A stretch of 64,000 nucleotides of DNA from Holothuria scabra. Taxonomy: Eukaryota > Echinodermata > Holothuroidea > Aspidochirotida > Holothuriidae. The stretch lies in NCBI GenBank assembly GCA_037179385.1, contig CM074200.1:30507884-30571883 (forward strand), in the 5' to 3' direction. The translations under genes and the position numbers were made by a program. Shown piece after piece: positions 20,754 through 56,479 of this stretch (the stretch's first letter is position 1; each line of letters begins with the position of its first letter). Under the pieces are notes generated by a model. It was not told the origin of the DNA. It saw only the letters and a list, made by a program, of their open reading frames with translations, and did no database searches.

Positions 20754-22964
20754 TAGGGCCTAACCGATGTGGTTTTTCACTGCCGATCCGATGTCCGATG
20801 TTTTTTCCCCAACATCGGCCGATATCCGATCCGATATTTTCGTCACCCCGCCGTATCTATGCGTTTAGGCCCACAATTTTTCCCCATTTACTAGAAGGTC
20901 TAGATTTCCTTGTTGTAACTATAAGCAATGCCTCTTTATGTACATTGCCCGTGCATTTACTCCAATTTAAAGTCATCTTTAAAATGTTTAATAGTTTGCA
21001 AATAAGTATGAATTTAATCAAGACTGTGACTGAACTGATCACCTGAAATTATATTTGAGTTTGAATTTTGGTTGTACTCTATTTAATTAAGTTGAAATTT
21101 TCACCGGTGCGAAGGCCGATCATGCTGATGTACAGTAGTGTTAATTCTCAGATCAGTGTATGCTACAACGTACACTAACTTTAAAATCTGCATGCAAGCT
21201 ACAGTAATTTATACCGTAGCAACGGGCGCGCCAACACTGCAAGTCCGTTCTTTTTTATGTAGAAACTTGCAGACAAGATGTACTGCGTGTCCTATATATT
21301 CTGCAAGAATCTGTAACAAATCTGTCTAAACCCTACCATGCGTACTGTAATACTAACGGCGATTTTCTAAAATTCACAATATGGGACGCTACCTCGAGTA
21401 TACCGAAATGAAAACCAAACCTTGAAATAAGATCGAGCCTTGAATTGGCCGATATAATGGTTTATTGTGTCAATATTATGCAAATGAACACTTTCCCACT
21501 ACATGTTTAGTGCCAAGATATGACTGCAATGATTTCGTAAATATTGACGATAATTAAAGACACCAGGATTGTTGGTTTGTTTCTTCACCACGACGCAAAT
21601 TAACCTCGTGTTATGTTTGAAATAATAGGATGTAACTACCAACACTTAAATTGTTTGGGAAAAATAACGATCTAAGCAAAATTTCATTATCTTGTGAGCC
21701 CCAAATGTCGCCGTTTAGACACGTGTGATGGAGAGTTTCCTTTCGACATGAGTTTGAAGGGTGTCCCGACTTGAACGGCAGGGCGGTTATGAATGAACCT
21801 ATGTAGTACTCCCAGGTAGGCGACTTCCTAATAAGGCCACGATAGCGTGGGTGTTGGCACACGTGTACGCTACATGCAAATTTAACACGATTGACGTCAT
21901 TTTTCGGACGTGAAAGAGAATACTGTAAACAAACGCTGGGATCGGTGGATATTTTTAACTTATGTTTTGAAAGAAGTAACACAAACAGCTTCGAGGTGGA
22001 GTTAGCAGGATTGCTTTTTGAGTCCAAAAACGTTCAAAAATTAAAATATGAAAAAGGCAAAGGTGTAAAGAAGTATTGATTTTCTTAGAAGGGTTTTTTT
22101 TTGTCATATTTCTAATATCTGTCCGTTTGATTTGAACAAGTTTGTGAACCTGATCGCTACCTATCTGATACAGTTGTTAATTTCTCATGCATATACAGTA
22201 CCCAAAGGAGCATGAACAAATCGTTGCCATAGGTCTACTTTACTCATCTTCGGGAGTATTGCTTGTCTTCCCCAAAAAACTCTTCACCAGAGATTCGGGA
22301 GGACTTAAGAAAAAACGGGTTATCACCGAACCTGAGGGCTTGATCGGGACCATTTTTTGAAACTTTTTTTTTTAATACCACGTGCAAACACTAGGTCTTA
22401 CCCATGCAAATATTGGATCATTCCATCATGAAAAAGGCGGAGCAAAGTTTGTAACAACAACGGAGTAACTCTTGAAAGAAATTCAATCATACAGTTCATG
22501 TATTGCAGGTTTGTTCTTTATTTGAGCATAAGGAATGTATGAAACTGCCATAAAAAAACTATGGGACAATAGTGAAGGGAAAATGCAACTGCAATTTGTT
22601 AAATATTACATACGTAATAACAACTTTGCTGGCTTGTTATTACTAACCTTTACTTAGCCTGCAGTGTCATAATACATCTGCAGTGAACTTGAGGTTACGT
22701 CCCTTGGCTGTTCGCCAGAGAAGGAAATAGACCTTCAGTTAAAACAAACTTTTTGCAGCCGAGGCGTAGGAAGTGGCTTGTATACGGTGGCGCAAGACCA
22801 TGCAGTAAAAAGTTCCTTTGAAATTTTTACTCAGGTTTCAGGAAACGGAATATCGGTAAACATCGGCAAGTGAACTTAGCTGAATAATGCCGATCCGATA
22901 TTTTACCGATGGTGGCGAATATCGGCCCGATCCGATGTCCGATCCGATTATCGGTTGAGCCCTA
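20754..22964. mobile_element. hAT-like DNA transposon, non-autonomous, 2.2 kb
   Basis: Perfect 8-bp direct repeats GGCTAAAG flank it (20746-20753 and 22965-22972). The ends are TAGGGCCTAACCGAT and its near reverse complement ATCGGTTGAGCCCTA (two mismatches in 15). Sub-terminal sequence on both sides is packed with CCGATCCGATGTCCGAT-type repeats. An 8-bp duplication with TAGGG-type ends is characteristic of hAT. The interior has an unrecognised minus-strand frame of 138 codons (21611-22027) and no identifiable hAT transposase, so the copy is probably non-autonomous. Confidence 0.88.
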
Positions 22965-22972
22965 GGCTAAAG
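22965..22972 (+). repeat. Right 8-bp target duplication of the hAT-like element
   Basis: GGCTAAAG, repeated exactly at 20746-20753. Confidence 0.88.
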
Positions 22973-23989
22973 GCCTCTCCCCCCCCCCCCCTCTCCCATC
23001 TCCGCGGTCCCTGATTTGAAGCGCAACCGTTGATGACGCACCCTCAAAATTTAGGCTACCAATGGCAAGCAGCACATTACATTAGTAGTTAGTACCCTAA
23101 GTAAGTAATACGAGTATAACTGCAGTGCTTAAAGGCAGTCATTCGTCACCCTAAACTACAGTTTCAGTATACATACATCAAAACTCTCAATTGGTACAGC
23201 TCTTTGATTGGCATCACATTCACACAATGCATCATAGCTAAATTACACAGCATGGGCACTGAGAGTGTCTTGATTACACATTATGGACTTGTATGGCCAC
23301 TGGGACAAGCCATGAAGCAATGAACTAGGATTGTGCCTGGATAAAGATGAGTTTTAGATAAATGTGGGAGGGGCTAGAATATAAGTAGGTTGGGAGAATT
23401 GGAACTGTTTTGGGTGATGAAAATATGCCTTTAAGCTACCCTGTTGGAACTTGGAACTATCCAGTGGTTCGTTTTACATGATGATGAATCCATTTCAGGT
23501 ACGTTTGTATCTAAATGTGATTAATTCCCAAGTTTTTCCCAACTGCTTCCTAACATTTCATTTCTTTGTAGGCCTAGCCTACATTAACTTGTATATATTT
23601 TGAGATAGGGCATAATATTTACCAAAATAACAAAAATTACCTCATTCTGGCATACATTGCCCAAAGTACTCCTTAAGCTGACGTAATAACTGGTGTTTTA
23701 GGTGATGAGTGCATAAACTAGGTTATTAGGCCTAGGTTATTTTCCTGTGTTTGTAACTTGACCAAACTTCACGTCTCTCATAGACAGGTTAGGTAAACAA
23801 GAGAAAAAAGTTTTGCATGATGCTATGTACAAGACTCCAAAACGCCTTACTGCTGAGTGGACTCCGTTGCTCAACACTTTTGTGCTACCCTGTTGATTCG
23901 CACCAAGGACTTAACCATAGGCCTGCTATGTAGGTACCTATACTTAAAGTTCAAAGTCAATATTTATGGTTGCACACTACATGGAAAAA

Positions 23990-24410
23990 GCGTCACTAAC
24001 CGTGCCATTTTGAGGTTGACAACTGAGAAAATTTTGAATTAAATCAAGCTCTATATGCCGTGTTATGCCCAATATGGAATTCTCTAGTTAAAAGTGCCAA
24101 ACAACCGTCTTATGATGTAAACAATACTGATTCAAACACCTCAGTTCTAGATAATGGCTTTTTGATAACATCCACCTGGCCACACTAGCAAATCTCTGTC
24201 AGATTTTGTTCTCACCAAGACAAAGGGCTGTTCTTTAACTGACTGACCACAAAGCTACTTACTCATTGCCAAGTGAACTGTGGGCTAATAAAATTGGATC
24301 ATCTAAGTGATAGCATATGCTTCATGAGATAGTTTTGTGAAGGCAAGAAAGTGCAAACTCAGTGCCTTTTGGAGAGAATGTGTCTTGCTTTACCTAAATT
24401 TTTGATTGGG
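23990..24410 (+). repeat. Interspersed repeat, copy A (plus)
   Basis: Shared blocks with the minus strand of 35000-35400, in the same order: AATATGGAATTCTC, ATGATGTAAACAATACTGA, TGTTCTCACCAAGACAAA, ACTCATTGCCAAGTGAACTG, ATAGCATATGCTTCATGAGA. Divergence is roughly 20-25 per cent. Ends and class are unknown. The region 22973-23990 shows no gene. Confidence 0.7.
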
Positions 24411-24529
24411 GATTGAAAACTGTGGGTAGTAATACATCAGTGAGTTACTGCCCATTTGAAAACTTCAAGCAGGAGAGTGTTAAAATTTGTTTCAAAACAT
24501 CAATTTTGAATTGGTAGGTAGGGTGCGTC

Positions 24530-24566
24530 ATTGAAGGTCCAAAAGGACCCAAACAACGGTAAAGGA
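24530..24566 (+). repeat. Orphan right end of the piggyBac-like MITE family
   Basis: GGTCCAAAAGGACCCAAACAACGGTAAAGGATTAA matches the right end of the complete MITE at 24660-24915, about 90 bp upstream of it. A left half was not found. Confidence 0.6.
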
Positions 24567-24659
24567 TTAAAATAAGCCTGTAGAGTATGTTTACTGCAGA
24601 GCTGATGCTGCTTTCTCTGCGTGTGTGCACAGACCCGTGGTGCAGATACTTTAGATTAA

Positions 24660-24915
24660 CCCTTTACGGTTGTGCTCCAATTGGGGCATACAGTATTTGC
24701 AAGCCTCAGGAGTGGGCGGAAAAGCGGACCTAGCATACCCGGCATCAGCTTCCGTAGGCTATCAACCCTGTGACCTTAAACCATTGTCTCTCTCCTTGTT
24801 GTGGCCGAATTTTTGGGTAGCTATTCGCAGTTTCGAGCTCCTCGTGAAACAGTAAAGATGGGTGACAGCTGCGCTCTCCGTCTGGGTCCAAAAGGACCCA
24901 AACAATGGTAAAGGG
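24660..24915. mobile_element. piggyBac-like MITE, 256 bp
   Basis: It is flanked by TTAA on both sides (24656-24659, 24916-24919), the piggyBac target. Ends CCCTTTACGGTTGTG and the complement of AACAATGGTAAAGGG form imperfect 15-bp terminal inverted repeats starting with CCC, as piggyBac elements do. There is no coding capacity. It has a partial relative at 17580 and an orphan end at 24530-24566. Confidence 0.82.
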
Positions 24916-25639
24916 TTAAAGTGTAAAGGGAAATAGTGCATTTAAAATGCTCCAACATAGCATTAAAAGTAACTAGCTAGACTAGTCATTATCAAGTCAT
25001 TCAGTATCAATAATAAACCCCAGCAGTAGCTTCATCTCCTAAAAATATAATGCACAAGAAGAGTTACGAAAGTTGCATCTTTTGAAATGTTGAAAGTTTG
25101 GGCCAGGTGAGCAAATTATTCTTGAGCAACGAACAACTGAATTTAGGCCCTATATCTGAAAGAAACTTATTTCTTGAAAAAATGGGTACCATGTTACCTG
25201 GGTTGTAATTATTTATCACTCTTTGCCAATAAATATTAGTTTTAAAAGGATGAAATTTCCTTGTAAAACAAACATAATATTACCCTTTTAGTGCTGCTTG
25301 GTCCATACTGGAAAGTACTGTACATATACAGTACCATACGCTAATAATGCCAAGAAGGAAGTGTTTGGACATGCAACACCAACTGTTGAAATTGTATGCA
25401 AACCAGCAGTAGGGTACACCAAACTTATGGGCAAACATTTCCTTTTGCCAAAGATCTTTGTTTGAAAGGTCTTAGCTACTTTCCAGTATGGCGCCTGGTA
25501 GCTGAAAGTATTTTTGAAAATTTGAGTTCTAAATTTTGGCGCTATGCTTTTGTTTTGTCGATTTGTTTCTCTACATTTTCAAAGGTTTTGTAAGGTACCA
25601 TGCGTGGGGTGGTTTTTGGGGGTTTTTGATTATGTTTAT

Positions 25640-27990
25640 GACAATTTCAAATTCATTTTGTGCTCAATCATTTACAGTTTTAATGACAACCTCGTAGTAC
25701 AGTAGATAGAAGATCTTTGAGGTATATCTAAAAAATTTTGGTATTCTTTTTCTGTCTTTCTCAAATAAAAGATGAAACCAGACAGGCACAGTGTAGACAA
25801 GTGGAGGTACAATGACAGATTTAAAAAGATGAACTCTTGCATCAAAATTACAAAAAGGTTTTTTATGAAATACTGGAAATGATATAATTTCATGTGCTTA
25901 GAATTTTTGAAACATGGAAGGTGAAGGCCAAATTTGTGTCAATATGCACACCAAGGTAATCAGTTTTGCCACAATTTGGAACATCAGAATCATGAATGAC
26001 AATTTTATCAGACTTAACATTCATTAAAATCTGTATTTTACTGTACATTCTTATTTAGAAACCATATTTCCTTGGACTTCTTTTGCACTGAGAATTAAGT
26101 TCTTTTCGTCACATTTTGACACTTTGGAATTGATGAAAGATTGGTTTGTGGATTGGTCTTCATTTGCAGAAGTTTTTCTGATTTTACACAAAATAGCAGT
26201 ATCATCAGTGTATTTTATCACACTGATATCTTCATTTGATTGAATTTCATTTGTATATATGTTAAAAAGTATTGCAGTAGAGGGCCACCTTGCTGAATGC
26301 TAACATGAATTTGGAATTTTTCTGAGAGGCCCTCATCTAACTTTATCGCACTGTGTCCAATCATTAAGAAAATGTGAGAGCCAATTAAAAAACCATGGTT
26401 CTGAAATGGATACGGACAGACCTCTTAGCAGCATATTTGGTACAACAGTGTTTAAAGCACTTGAAAAATCTAAGACTGGAATCTTTAACATAGTGGTTTC
26501 CTTATTATTCAAATGTGCAACTATGCCATTAACTAGAACAAGCACAGCATCAGTCTATGAAACACCTTGTATGCAGGTTGGTTTTTGTCTCCCAAATCAT
26601 CAATACATTTCATAAACGAGGGAGAAATATTTTCTGAAGGCAGTTGAAAGCAATACTGGCTAGATCAATTGGTCTGTAATCATTGACTGTGACAGGGTTT
26701 GTAATTTTGGGTACAGCTAGGGGTTGTCAGAGCATTTTTCGAGAATGAGGGAATACTGCCATTTGTTATTGCTTCCTGAAAAATATGTAAATAATGGGGC
26801 TAAAACACTGCTTAAATATTTGAAAACCCACCAGGAAGTTTATCAACCCCACTGATTGTAAGTTTATATCAGGAACCTATATCATCGGTTTGTTCTGGTA
26901 AAGTAAATACTGTACAATGTCTTTGTCAGGTGATCAATTAAAGTGGCTAAAATGATTGCTTATATCACTTCCAAAGTTTTCATCAATACACCACTTATTG
27001 CTGTTATTTGGATTCCTTATCCACTTGATAAGGCACCAGAACGAGTGTGAGTTTGCCTCTATTTGACCAAAAGAAAGTTCTAGAAAGAACATTTAGACAT
27101 GCATGTTAATTGTTCCTTGCATTTTTTTTTCAAAGGTCTGTTACCATCTTCTGTTGCTTGAAGCTTTTCCTTTTTCTGGTTGCTTAATCACACCGTTCAC
27201 TGGAGTGCGCTTAGTCATATTTACTGGCTCAGAGTTCTTCAGCAGTATGCATTGTTCTGCCACAAAAGACATGTAGATGTCACTTCTGTGAATTTTGTCA
27301 AGATTCTCAGAGGATTCCTTGAACATCTCCCAGTCGGTTTTGTTAGTACATTCCTGCATATATGTGATCTCTTGACAAGTCTTTTTCCACTCTGGGTTTT
27401 CTTTTGTTAATTTTTTGGTGAAGTTAATTTTCTTTAGGGACGATTAGTATGCAGTTGTGGTCTTAGTTAGAAATTGGGGCTAGTTTCTTTGTGCGGTAGA
27501 AGTCTCCTTGAACATACACTGCATCCAGAATTGAATCTGATGGGGGAAAAGTTACAGAGTTAACCATGCTTTTGTAGGACATGGTTTCAAGAAAATTTAT
27601 ACCCTGTCTATTGATATCTCCAACAATTATGAAAAAAAGTGCGGGGGTTTTCCTTCTGTAGATTCATTATTGTTGATTTGAGATCACAAACAGCTGATGA
27701 GAAAGTACTATAAGGGCCTCCTATATTAGCAGAAAATTGTTTGTAGTGAAGAAACAAAAAGTAATCATTAACTGTTTGTTCAGTGTTTCATCAGCAACAT
27801 TGTACTGTGGGGTGAAGTCTCTCCATTCCTTACTTCATAGTTATAATCCATTTTTATCTATTTTAATTTTTTTAAGCTTTCTTTAAGTTCACCAACCGAA
27901 AAGTTTAATTTGGATACCTGTACTCATGATGGAATCTCGTAAAACTTGAAGGAAAAAAAAACAGTCACTCCAACTTATTTTGAAACAAGA
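25640..27990 (-). mobile_element. CR1/L2-like LINE (endonuclease plus RT), decayed, minus strand
   Basis: Read on the minus strand with frameshifts, motifs appear in LINE order. An APE endonuclease part near 27480-27640 has IIVGDIN and SILDAVYVQGDF. An RT entry motif VNDYRPI lies near 26670, then a block near 26450 with LDFSSALNTV, the catalytic YTDDTA near 26195-26212, YLGVHIDTNL near 25945, and the tail IVPPLVYTVPVWFH with RIPKFFRYTSKI near 25740-25820. The ORF has many stops, so the element is dead. It lies about 1.1 kb upstream of the TTLL1 start codon, in opposite orientation. Confidence 0.88.
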
Positions 27991-28029
27991 TCACTGTAAC
28001 TTATCTTTCTAGTATCTTTTGTCATGTTT

Positions 28030-28320
28030 CAGGAACAAGATTTTGTCTGCTGCTAGAACTGAGTAGGGCATTTTTTTCAATGTTACCCGAGAAAAAAGGC
28101 ATTTTCTCAGGTCAAACTTGTGTCTGTAATTGCGGCAGTTAACCTCGTTTATATCAACCTTGTTGCTCTATTAAACAAATAGTCTTTGAAGGGAGCAAAC
28201 GTCTTTAAGTTTATTGATCTCAAGATACCTGAACAGGAAGTTCTGTGATAGACTCTGGATTATTAGTTGCCAGCCTGAGATGGCTAAAACTTGCAACTCG
28301 CTTCTAGCGTCATGTGGCAT
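28030..28320 (+). repeat. Copy of the SINE-internal module found at 56740-57010
   Basis: CTGCTAGAACTGA, TTACCCGAGAAAA, TTTGAAGG, GATCTCAAGATACCTGAA, GATAGACTCTGGATTATTAGTTGCCAG and CTTCTAGCGTCATG occur in the same order and orientation as in 56740-57010. A tRNA-like head is not evident here. Confidence 0.7.
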
Positions 28321-29026
28321 ATCAATGTACTTAAAAGCAGAATTTTACTTCTCATAAATTTCACAATTCAGTGAGGAAAATATTGTCATTCTCGAGAGTC
28401 ATTCATGATGAAAAGCCTTCTGGTACTAGTGCTACACTGATTCAAATTGGAGGGATGTTTTGACTTCTCATGATAGTATGGAAATTTCTTTATGAAAAGT
28501 GGGGAAGTTTTGATCTGATATGTTGTCTGGTATGCTTTTGCAACAAGGCAGGATGACTCTCTTTCATATTATCCCAAAAGGTTTGACAATATGCTAAATA
28601 TTGCGACTGTTTCCTATCTCTGCCGGAACGGTTTCCTCAAACAATTGAGTCTTCATGAAAAGATGTTACACTTGGAGAAAAGATTTATACACTCTACTAA
28701 CATACCCTAACCCTTAAAGCCGTATTCACCTTGTTATGCAATACATGTACACTATAAAGCCATTCAATAGTTGTTTCTTGTCGATCCGCACATCTGGATT
28801 CAAAGTCAGGTCTTTTTCATGCTTTTTGAAATTAATAGACCATGTTAGGACATGCCTGCCTAGGGAAATTTTGCCTACATTAAGGGAGTTTAAAACTCCC
28901 TGAATAAATTTTTTCATGCACATCTCAGACCCTCACTAGTCTAGCAAAATTCCATCTTCCTTTATTCATCAGGTTTGAGTTTAACAAATTGAGTGACAGT
29001 TTAAATCCTTGATCTCTTGGCATTGA

Positions 29027-51671
<22,645 letters not shown>

Positions 51672-51708
51672 GTAAGTATTTAAATATAACCGTTCCTGTT
51701 TCCTCATT

Positions 51709-51969
51709 TCATTACATGAAATAGCCCTTACCAAAACTGCCCATCGCTAAACAGTCTAAAACCCGACTTTTGGGCATCTAAGTCGGGTTTTTACTGGATG
51801 CTCACACCTACAGTTTAAAGCCACTCCAACCCTAAAATCAATAAAAATATGATCAAACCCTTTAAGCATCGCAGTGGCTATGAACTGAGGATGTTAACAT
51901 CAAGTCCCAAAAGTCAGGTTTTAAACCATTTAGTGGTAGACAGTTTTAGTAAGGGCTGTTTCACATAAT
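51709..51969. mobile_element. Near-palindromic MITE, copy 2
   Basis: Ends CATTACATGAAATAGCCCTT and the near complement GTAAGGGCTGTTTCACATAATG (about four mismatches in 22). The interior folds back with AACCCGACTTTTGGG blocks. It lies 37 bp downstream of TTLL1 exon 12, so it is intronic if the gene continues. It is inverted relative to copy 1. Confidence 0.78.
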
Positions 51970-51989
51970 GTTTCCTCTCTGTCCCAGTG

Positions 51990-54205
51990 TTGAAACAAAT
52001 CAAGTCACTGACTCAGACTCGAGTTGACTTGAGTGGCTTTTTGTAATGACTTGACTGTGGACTCAAAATGACTTGACCTTACTAGAGTTATGGAACCAAA
52101 GTGACTTGACTCTAGTTACCACTGAACATGATTGACTCTGACTCTTGTCCATACTGACTTGAATCTGAAAAGAGGCTTATTGTCACAGAAACACACTTGA
52201 GTCAAGGCAATAGACTCAATTTGTCCTGGAAAACTTGCAAGAATAGGTCAAGCAAACAGAAGTGTTAAATGTTGTATCAAATGCACTCTCATTTACAACA
52301 CTGTAATGTAAAGTTCTGTAGTACTTCTTTACAACACTGGCTAATATGTATGTAATTTGATGACTATAGAGATGGCAAGAAAGAATATGAACTTTTTTCC
52401 ATTCTCTGCAGCATTTTGATACTAGATTACAGAGAGACAGTAGATTTCTTTTAATTCTTAAGACCGTGATGCTTACAGCTTACACAAGGATTTCTTTTCT
52501 TAGACCACCATTCATGTCTGTCGCTAGACAGGTATGTCCCAGGCTCCTTCCTGCCTGTGCTGACCACTGTGCCCATGCATCCTCAAACAAAAAATGATTG
52601 AAAATGAAATGTTCTTGTAGTACCTCCATGACTGTCAGGCAATTGCACCAAAAATAATCCCAAATGTGTTCTATAATGAATTCACATTGTTCTTTGTGAA
52701 ATGATGTTTGTCTAGCTCTATGCACATGTAGTTACATTTTCCTACACTGAGAATCCCTAGTTTCTGACTTGAATGTATTTGGTGTTATTACTCTTGATTT
52801 GAGACATTGTATTTTGCAAGAAAAGTTAAGTGTGCACCATTGCTGATTTAAAGATTGTGGGAGGGGTTATCCTTTGGGTCTAGATGCCCAGGGTCTTGAA
52901 GTTGCCCTTAAAGGCTGTGGTTGGAAGTAAGAAAATTCTCAATGGCTGAATGATCTTTGATTTACATCAGAGTGAAAAGGTGAAGTGAAGACTACATTAT
53001 GCAAAGTCAGCAAAGAGTGATCAGTTTCATATCAGGCCTGTGGTCTAGTATATCCCTCTAGGTATGGGCAACATAATAGGGCTTGTGTTTGCACAAGGAG
53101 TGTTTCAATATATTTTGAAAGGGGCTCTGAAATTAGCTAACCTTACAAAATTCAAATTGCCTAGGCTGAGGAGTACAAACTTTCATAGAAACCCAAATTT
53201 TCTAACTTTCAGTAACAATAAGCAAATATTTTCAAGTTTTTCTTCAACCTAAATTTGCACAACCAAGGAGGTGAAGTGTTTTCAGCAACCTTTGAGCAGA
53301 CTTTAGGTTCCTAGACCCCAAATGGGAGCTTGGTCCCCTTGTGAGAGGTACCCTTCCACCAAATAAATTTCCAGCAAATGTCAGCTCTCTTCTTGTTGCA
53401 GTTCTCACAATCAAAGTTGTACCATCTATAAACATTATTAGCTCAAACCTTTCAGGGAATATTCTAGACAAAGCTTGGGAAACATTCAAAGTTAGAAAGT
53501 TAGTTGCTGTGCCCCATGAAAGGATTTCATGTGAAAAATTTTAAGTAACGTGATGAGTTATATTTGACAATAACTCTATTTCTCTCACAAATTTACTAAA
53601 ATATTTACTTCTTTTCTTCAAGGGAAAATTGTTTTGAGGTGATAATACTTAATGAGTGTCTAAAATGTGCACATTGTGGAGCTTGTTGGACTGCCATTAT
53701 AACTCATATTCCTGCATTAAGTCTTACACTGGTGTTGCCCTTTTGTTAATTTCTCCGACGTATGAAATTTTCCTCTAAATCGTAACTAAATCATAGTGGT
53801 CTACATCAGGCTTTACAGGCTGTATGGCAATTCCTGGTCCCCTCACCATCCCATCACAAACTTTTCTTTAGACTACTCTTCACCATGTTTCTACAGTCAA
53901 GGAGTAGAAGAACGGTCATTGTCTGATTGTTTTAGTAGCCCAAGTCCTTTCACGCTAAGAGGTTGGCATATCTCTAGTGGAAAAGAGGGAATTCTATCTG
54001 CAGCTAGGTTTGGGAAATTTCAAATCACCTAAGAATGAATTTTTTTGTTCCTGACATTGCCCAAAAGAGAATAATAATTCAAAATGTCATTTCTTTTGTT
54101 GCAATTCAAGACTGGAGCTTGAACCAAATATATTTTATCTTTTAGACCAAAGGCAGAAATTAACGAATGACTTCAGGGGATATTGATTATAAGCCCTTGA
54201 ATAAA
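51990..54205 (+). other. Stretch without a recognised gene
   Basis: It begins with a run of GACTTGA/GACTCAAG-like imperfect repeats (about 52000-52210). Splice-acceptor-like sites were tested for the missing TTLL1 exon without success. Nothing else is supported. Confidence 0.5.
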
Positions 54206-55135
54206 GTTTTTGATTCCTTGCTGAAGGCAGGCAAGGAATCTATGCGATGGTGATATCGTGTGTGTGTGTGCGTGTGTGTAGGTGTTTGTGTGTATATGTG
54301 ACACTCTGGCTTGTAAACAGGATATCTCAAGAAGGATAAGTGTGACTTACCCCATATTAGGTGTGTGGGTTTGCCATATTGAGTAGATGATCCCTATTAT
54401 TTGTGGAGGTCAAAGGTCATTTGGGGTCACGAGATGTCAGAAGGTTTAAACCTTGTAAACACAATATCTCAAGAAAAGTAAGTGTGACTAATCTCATATT
54501 TAGTGTGTGGGTTTGCCATATTGGGTAGGTGATCCCTATTTTTTTTGGTGGAGGTCAAAGGTCATTTGGGGTCATAAGAGGTCAGAAGGTCAAAACCTTG
54601 TAACACAATATCTCAAGAACAGTACATGTGACTATGCTTACATTTGGTGTGTGGGTTGGTCCTATTGAGTAGATGATCCCTAATGATTTTCGTGGAGGTC
54701 AAAGGTCATTGGGGGTCACAAAAGGTCAATTGGTAAATTCCTTAGAAATTGTTTGTAAACACAGTATCTCAAGAAGGGTAAGTGACAAGTGTGACTGATC
54801 TCATATTTGGGTGTGTGGTTTGGCCATATTGAGTAGATGATCGCTAGATTGTTTTTAGTGGAGGTCAAAGGTCATTTGGGGTCACAGGAGGTCAAAAGGT
54901 CAATACCTTGTAAACATGATATCTCAAGAACGGTATATGTGACTATGCTCATATTTAGGTGTGTGGGTTTGTCATATTGAGTAGGTGATCCCTGCTGATT
55001 TTTGTGGAGGTCAAAGGTTGTTGGGGGTCATGAGAGGTCAAAAGGTCCAAACCTTTTAAACATGATTTTTCAAGAAAGGTGCATGTGACTATGCTCATAT
55101 TTGGGCGTGTGAGTTGGGTGTATTCAGTAGATGAT

Positions 55136-56144
55136 TCAAGTTTCAAGTTTCAAGTTTATTTCTACCATAAACACATACAACAAAAACAGAATATGTTATA
55201 ATATAATTAAGAATCGAAACAATAGAACATTATGGAGAAGTGGAAATACTTTGTTATACTTTGAAAAACTTTGAAGCTGACTTAAACAGGTTATATAGTT
55301 TACAGTACTGAACTTCAGATGTGATAGGGTAGAGGAATCAGAATAAGCAGGGCTTTTCAAGTCTGATCCCTTTTAGAAAAGAAAAAATAAAAGACAACTG
55401 GTATAACAACAACACAACATCAACTAAAGGAATAAAGAGTAGGTACAGAAAGGGAAAAAATGAAATTGATAAATTGTGGAACAAATTATGCACAAATATA
55501 TATTTGATTTAGCAGAAACAAAGCACTTATTTACATGTGATATATGTTTTGAAGCAATACATTATAAAATTACGATGATAATTCCTTAAGAAGAATACGA
55601 GCAATGGGTCAAAATAGGTTTGAAAAAGCTAGCTAACTTTGATTAATGAAGTTTGGATATAACGCTTGAGTGATGTTTTTAAATGATGCAAGGATTTAGA
55701 GTCTTTAATTACACTGTGGAAGTGAATTCCAAAGGAAAGCTCCACGACTGCGAATTTGAGATTGGTTGAGTTTTGTCCTAGAATAATATACATGTATAGA
55801 GTTTTTTGACCGGGTGTTATAATTGTGGAAGTCGCAATTGAATGCAAAAAATGAATCAAGGCTTTCAGGTAGTAGTCCATTATGGAATTTGTACATAAAT
55901 ATCCCAACTTGATAGCTATAAAGATCAAAAATTTTTAGAATATTAGAATCCATAAACAAAGGAGTACAATGAGTATTGTATGGGACACTATGGATATTTC
56001 TAATAATCTTCTTTTGTAAGGAATGTAAATTATTTAAAATTGTTGTAAGTGCTTCCCCAAAGTAACAAGCTATTATTTAGATGAGGAAGGATTAAAGCAT
56101 TATAAATCAAAATGAGCACACTTTTAGGAAGAAAATTCTTTCTA
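55136..56144 (-). mobile_element. CR1/Rex-like LINE, 5'-truncated, minus strand
   Basis: The minus strand carries the C-terminal part of a LINE ORF: LILPHLNNSLLLWGS near 56050-56090, IFDLYSYQVGIFMYKFHNGL, FHNYNTRSKNSIHVY, and IRSRGAFLWNSLPQC near 55705-55750. The 3' end is repeated CTTGAAACTTGAAACTTG at 55136-55155, a CR1-like short-repeat tail. One frameshift occurs near 55960. It sits inside an AGGTCA-rich unit, whose sequence resumes on the other side. Confidence 0.85.
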
Positions 56145-56479
56145 TTGATTTTTGTGGAGGTCAAAGGTCATTTGGGGTCATGAGAGGTCAAAAGGTCAAA
56201 ACCTTGTAAACACAGTATCTCCAGAAAAATGCATGTGATTAAGCTCATCTTTAGTGTGTGGGTTGGCAGTATTGAGATGGTGATCCCAATTGATTTTTGT
56301 GAAGGTCAGAGGTCATTTGGGGTCAGTAGTGTCAAAATCTAACAAACTTGCTTGCATATTATTACAGGAAAGGTAACTTGTAGGGTTCTCATACTTGGCA
56401 TGTAGATGATGCATAGTGAATGAATGATCCCTATAGTTTTTGGTGGAGGTCAAATGTCACTTAAGTTCACAAGGGGTCA

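Noticed and set aside
21611..22027. 138-codon minus-strand frame inside the hAT-like element as its transposase
   Set aside because: Far too short, with no hAT dimerisation or catalytic motif recognisable.
52410..52460. Strong acceptor-like CTCTGCAG as the next TTLL1 exon
   Set aside because: In the required phase it gives about 15 hydrophobic residues and a stop, without the acidic YDEE-like segment expected.
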